From positions 23,385,355 through 23,395,354 of the forward strand of contig CM060320.1 in NCBI GenBank assembly GCA_030674155.1: a stretch of DNA of 10,000 bases. Reading direction: 5' to 3'. The notes under the pieces are model-generated. The model was not told the DNA's origin, made no database searches, and was given only the letters and a program-made list of their open reading frames with translations. This stretch comes from Stramonita haemastoma. Its lineage: Eukaryota; Mollusca; Gastropoda; Neogastropoda; Muricidae. The position numbers were made by a program, and so were the translations under genes. Position 1 is the first letter of the stretch, and each line of letters opens with the position of its first letter. Below, piece by piece: positions 6,889-10,000 of this stretch.

Positions 6889-6919
6889 GCTACTACTACT
6901 ACTACTGCTACTACTGCTT
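6819..6919. repeat. CTA trinucleotide microsatellite
   Basis: About 33 CTA triplets with CTG interruptions near the high end. On the gene strand it reads TAG/CAG repeats about 140 bases upstream of the juxtamembrane exon. The poly-Leu reading is an artefact. Confidence 0.97.
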
Positions 6920-7555
6920 ATCAAGATCCTTCATAAAGTCTTCCTGCGGTTTGGGGGAGGGGGGGAGGTGTTTACCTACCAATCCATTCAAATCATGTTG
7001 TTTATAGCACCGCCGACCACACAGGTCATACCGGGGCTGTCACTTCCTCAAACGTTAAAAATCCACACCTAGACATTCAGGCCTGTTTACTGCAAAGGTA
7101 GAGAGGTTTAGGATTTTTCTTCGTCTTTCTTGATCCGTACACTGTACTGCGAAATAATTATAAGAAAAAACAGTAGTACCGAAGCATGTATTCTGGTTAT
7201 TTTACGGTTTTCACCTTTAAAATGTGCATCTACAAGAAAGATAGTGACAATCTATTGGAAAGACAAGATACTGAAAGAATGAATCCTCATCTCAACAGGA
7301 GTAAAATAATGATAATAAAAAGAACTACCGATAATAGCCCCCAAATCTAAAACTGTCACATTTTGGATAGATATTATGAGACATTATTGTCTACACAAAA
7401 TAATGCTGACATGGAGGGTGAAGGAGAGAGAGAGGTAGAGGACTAGAAGACTAGGACGTTAATGGACATGTGATGTCACAGACTGGACAGGCAGCAGCAG
7501 GCTGATAGTTGAGTGCATACAACTTGTCTAAGACAGGCTGACTTGTAAGATCCAT

Positions 7556-7702
7556 CACAGCTGTCAGTTTCCCCCACTTTCAGCTCCTCTCAGCTGCTAA
7601 TTAATCCACCCCATCCCAGCCCAGATGGGGCCAGCTGGTGCTATTTATAGCAGGAACTGACCACACTTGGACTGGGTAGAAGGAAGGGTGCACTAAATAT
7701 AG
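7556..7702. promoter_or_regulatory. Cluster of E-boxes and two MEF2-type sites
   Basis: CAGCTG at 7558-7563, 7591-7596 and 7632-7637, further CANNTG sites at 7622-7627 and 7664-7669, and two perfect YTAWWWWTAR sites: CTATTTATAG (7641-7650) and CTAAATATAG (7693-7702). E-boxes combined with MEF2 sites typify muscle enhancers in animals (established). The first MEF2 site reads CTATAAATAG on the minus strand, so it could instead be a TATA box for PTK7-strand transcription. CANNTG is common by chance; the pair of full MEF2 sites is the stronger part. Confidence 0.35.
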
Positions 7703-7777
7703 CACTCTTGACTAAGTGATGTTGGATTTGTGTGCTAAGCCATGGCACGTCAAAACCAGTCTTGGGACGGCACCTAA

Positions 7778-7806
7778 TCCAATCCAATCCAATCCATTCC
7801 AATCCA
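7778..7806. repeat. AATCC pentanucleotide repeat
   Basis: About five to six AATCC units with one ATTCC variant. Confidence 0.9.
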
Positions 7807-7839
7807 AAACAAAACCTCAGAAAAGATTCAGCCCATGCC

Positions 7840-7885
7840 CTCTCATACTGCTAGATCGCGAGTTCAATGCTCCAACCAAAAATAA
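7840..7885 (-). repeat. Possible truncated tRNA-like SINE head
   Basis: The minus strand reads GGTTGGAGCATTGAACTCGC then GATCTAGCAG, which resembles the region after box A of tRNA-headed SINEs, including the element near 4940. Box A itself is missing. Weak evidence from short similarity only. Confidence 0.3.
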
Positions 7886-7965
7886 AGTAAATAGCAGAGA
7901 AAAAAAACATTGAGCAAACACAATGTATGTAAAATATCCTATATGGAGGTTGTCTCTGTATAGCG

Positions 7966-8270
7966 AAAAGTAAAAAGGTAAAGGTTTCCCCATAGCCTGT
8001 GTGGTCGTAGGGGAGCGAGGCGTCAGAAACCTCACTTCCCCAGAGATCAGCATATTGGGGGCGGCGCCCATCTTCTCTTCCTTGCTGCTTTACCTTCCGA
8101 TCCCTGACCCTAAAGAGGGAAGGTATCCCTTCACAGCTGGGTGAATTGGGGGACTGTACTGAAGCCAAGACGCGCAAACGGTCACTCATCCACTTGGTAA
8201 CCCCTTTTTATGATGCTTAGCTTTAGCTGGAAGAAAGCGAATGCTCTGACCACTGAGCTATCGGGTCTCG
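7966..8270 (-). mobile_element. tRNA-derived SINE-like element, copy 2, with target-site duplication
   Basis: Second copy of the family at 5672-5968. Box A TAGCTCAGTGG reads on the minus strand at 8260-8250. The tail at low coordinates is ACCTTT-rich. Flanks CTGTATAGCG (7956-7965) and CTGTATAGTG (8271-8280) match at nine of ten positions, which marks the element ends and an insertion by target-primed retrotransposition. Long readings across it are not genes. Confidence 0.82.
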
Positions 8271-8310
8271 CTGTATAGTGTGTATGGCACACATAATTGT
8301 GTCAGTGAGC

Positions 8311-8370
8311 TGGGGAGGGGGGGGGGGCAGCTTGGGGCAGGGGGATAGAGAAGGAGAGGGGAGGGTGGTT
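8311..8370. repeat. G-rich tract
   Basis: GGGGA, an 11-base-scale G run, GGGG and GGGGG blocks on the plus strand; satisfies a simple G-quadruplex pattern. Confidence 0.7.
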
Positions 8371-8388
8371 TTCAACTGCTATCAAAAT

Positions 8389-8452
8389 AAGTTTCTGTTA
8401 TTGAGAGCCTACTGCATGCTCCATACAGGCTAAAAATCAATAACAGAAAAAA
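8389..8452. repeat. Inverted repeat forming a 13-bp perfect stem
   Basis: TTTCTGTTATTGA at 8392-8404 is exactly complementary to TCAATAACAGAAA at 8437-8449. AGCCT and AGGCT inside the loop can extend the stem, as can AGT/ACT outside it after a small bulge. It is followed by a second inverted repeat, TAGGTCAC (8454-8461) and GTGACCTA (8482-8489). Function unknown. Confidence 0.7.
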
Positions 8453-8778
8453 CTAGGTCACACTGAAAAAACTGGGTTGGGGTGACCTACTTAAGACTGA
8501 ATCACATCATTGTTGTATGCATGGTTGAGCACAGTGCTGTATTGACTGTGTCTTACAGGGCCAGCTGCCATTCTTGCCTTTGGTATAAGATTGCAAATTT
8601 CGACCCCTATAGGCCTAGGCACCTAACATAAGCAGCAGGCATTTTTCACTCTTCACTGCTGTTGCTCAGGCAATGCGGTGTAGTGTTAGGCAAACCCTAC
8701 CTCCAAACAATAACCCCCCTAGGACAATTCATAAAAATGGATGCTGCCGGGCTGAAGTCAGTTAAAACCTAAACAAAA

Positions 8779-8797
8779 CCAGTATAAGGGATACTGG
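8779..8797. repeat. Perfect 7-bp hairpin
   Basis: CCAGTAT and ATACTGG are separated by AAGGG. Short and possibly chance. Confidence 0.5.
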
Positions 8798-8996
8798 AAT
8801 GGCTGACTACCCCTGCATTAAAGCTCAAAAAAAGAACTGAAATTGAATTATAAACTGAAAAACAGACCATTCAACACTTTCAGCCACTAGACCAAATAAG
8901 GAAAGGATTAGCAAAGAGAGGTAACTCTGGAAGAGTTATATTTTCTAATTAAAAATCTGCTGTTTTACTCATGCCGGTACTAAATGAATGACCCCT

Positions 8997-9120
8997 CGCA
9001 CCCCCTTCCCCCACCCCATCCCCCCAAAAAAAACCCCACAAACAAATCAACCAACAACAAAAAGCAACAAACAAAAAAATGCAAGAAAGCAACAAAAAGA
9101 AGGAACAAAAAAAAATCCAC
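8997..9120. repeat. C-rich then A-rich low-complexity DNA
   Basis: C runs (9000-9025) followed by CAA/AAAC-rich sequence. No gene. Confidence 0.8.
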
Positions 9121-9123
9121 CCA

Positions 9124-9124
<1 letters not shown>

Positions 9125-9200
<76 letters not shown>
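9125..9200. repeat. CT microsatellite
   Basis: About 36 CT units with two TCCCTC interruptions near 9157-9168. Confidence 0.97.
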
Positions 9201-9203
<3 letters not shown>

Positions 9204-9670
9204 CTCACACACACTGACTGTGTGTCGTGGTAGTTTCTGTCTAAGAAAATATTGTTGAATCCACGACTAACATCTACCTATCAGCCTTGAAATCAGATAA
9301 AAACAAACAAAAAAACAACAACAAACAAACAAATTAACAACAACTTCTTTTCTTGTTATGAGTTTGCTTCTAAAAAAAAAACCCACACAGAAGTGTGTTC
9401 TAGAATGTTCATAGTATGTCATGTTCCCAAAATGTCAAAGGATTCATTGAAAAAAGATTCAGCCGAATTGCCCATAACCTTCTCCTTTTCTCCTTTACAG
9501 CTAAGCCGAAAAGCTAAGGCTGTTACTACATCAGGGCGGAGTGGGGATGGCTTGCTTTCTACTTGATGTGCACGTTTAGCCGATTCTACAGTGTAGTTTC
9601 AGAAATCGATGAAGTTTTGTTTAAGTTTTACAACAGACGTGGATCTATTTGCAAATCCGGTTCGCTTGTG

Positions 9671-9692
9671 GCGCGCGCGCGCGTTTGTGTGT

Positions 9693-9770
<78 letters not shown>

Positions 9771-9782
9771 CGTGTGTGTGTT
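9671..9782. repeat. CG/TG dinucleotide array
   Basis: GCGCGCGCGCGCG (9671-9683) leads into about 40 TG units. Z-DNA-type sequence. Confidence 0.97.
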
Positions 9783-9870
9783 TTATTTTGTATTTATTTT
9801 ATTCTTTTATATCGAGGATAATGGAATAAGCATTCATGTGTTTTTTTTACATCCAGTCCCCGTGTATATA

Positions 9871-9930
9871 CAGTTTTGTAAATCTGTCATCTGTTCCCAC
9901 CGGCACACAATGGCCTACTCTTACGAAAAG
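9871..9930 (-). repeat. Second copy of an interspersed repeat segment
   Basis: CAGTTTTGTAAAT, TCATC, CCC-ACC and CTACTCTTACGAAAAG align with 4679-4735 with small gaps, about four in five positions over the first 33 bases by eye. It runs into the terminal TG array. Orientation is given relative to the box A-bearing copy. Confidence 0.55.
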
Positions 9931-9951
9931 CGTGTGTGTGTGTATGTGGTG

Positions 9952-9982
<31 letters not shown>

Positions 9983-10000
9983 TGTTTGTGGTGTGTGTGT
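9930..10000. repeat. TG microsatellite running off the window
   Basis: TG units with TGG interruptions, continuing past 10000. Confidence 0.95.

Larger units (their letters stand above)
6679..10000 (-). other. Inferred 3' part of the upstream PTK7 intron (no exon found)
   Basis: The first visible exon begins mid-codon at 6678 after an AG, so an exon must lie upstream on the minus strand. I found no minus-strand segment up to 10000 encoding a transmembrane helix or immunoglobulin domain, so the intron probably spans at least 3.3 kb of this window. This assumes that no small or strongly diverged exon was missed. Non-repeat DNA at 6920-7480, 8500-8990 and 9235-9660 contains no gene I can support. 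Confidence 0.6.

Noticed and set aside
6800..7072. Poly-leucine reading
   Set aside because: Translation of the CTA repeat.
7817..8189. 84- and 112-codon minus-strand readings
   Set aside because: They overlap the SINE copy 2 and its flank; non-coding repeat sequence.
9478..9560. Plus-strand splice-acceptor-like TTCTCCTTTTCTCCTTTACAG
   Set aside because: No coding similarity follows and it opposes the only recognised gene; probably chance.

Overview
The window is animal nuclear DNA, most likely from a lophotrochozoan invertebrate, perhaps a marine gastropod. That placement is inference from the divergence of the one gene and from the repeat landscape; nothing in the sequence proves it. Evidence for a eukaryote is direct: GC-rich exons bounded by GT-AG introns in AT-rich DNA, very long microsatellites, tRNA-derived SINE-like elements with pol III box A sequences, and a dead LINE tail.

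One gene is recognisable. Three minus-strand exons (6678-6451, 5334-5048, 3865-3263) join in phase (phase 1, then phase 0) into 371 codons plus a TGA stop. They encode the cytoplasmic part of a PTK7/off-track-type receptor pseudokinase: juxtamembrane tail, N-lobe and C-lobe. The transmembrane and immunoglobulin exons must lie beyond position 10000. The glycine loop (GKGCYG) and the beta-3 Lys are intact, but HRD is HGD and DFG is RPS. The N-lobe carries an in-frame (Gly-Gln)5 hexanucleotide repeat.

Layout: 1-770, AT-rich DNA without a recognisable gene; 770-2290, large TG/CA arrays; 2290-3030, gene-free; 3030-3295, an approximately 74-86 bp spaced repeat series whose first member is the PTK7 stop-codon region; 3263-6678, the PTK7 exons with two introns (1182 and 1116 bp) holding CA/CAGA arrays, a SINE-like element and the LINE remnant; 6679-10000, the 3' part of a long upstream intron (inferred), with an 11-bp VNTR at the splice acceptor, a CTA array, an E-box/MEF2 cluster, a second SINE copy with target-site duplication, a hairpin, and CT and TG arrays.

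No complete novel system is visible. The best leads are the C-terminal-tail repeats downstream of PTK7, the mixed pseudokinase motif pattern with its coding repeat, and the tandem repeats sitting against two splice acceptors.
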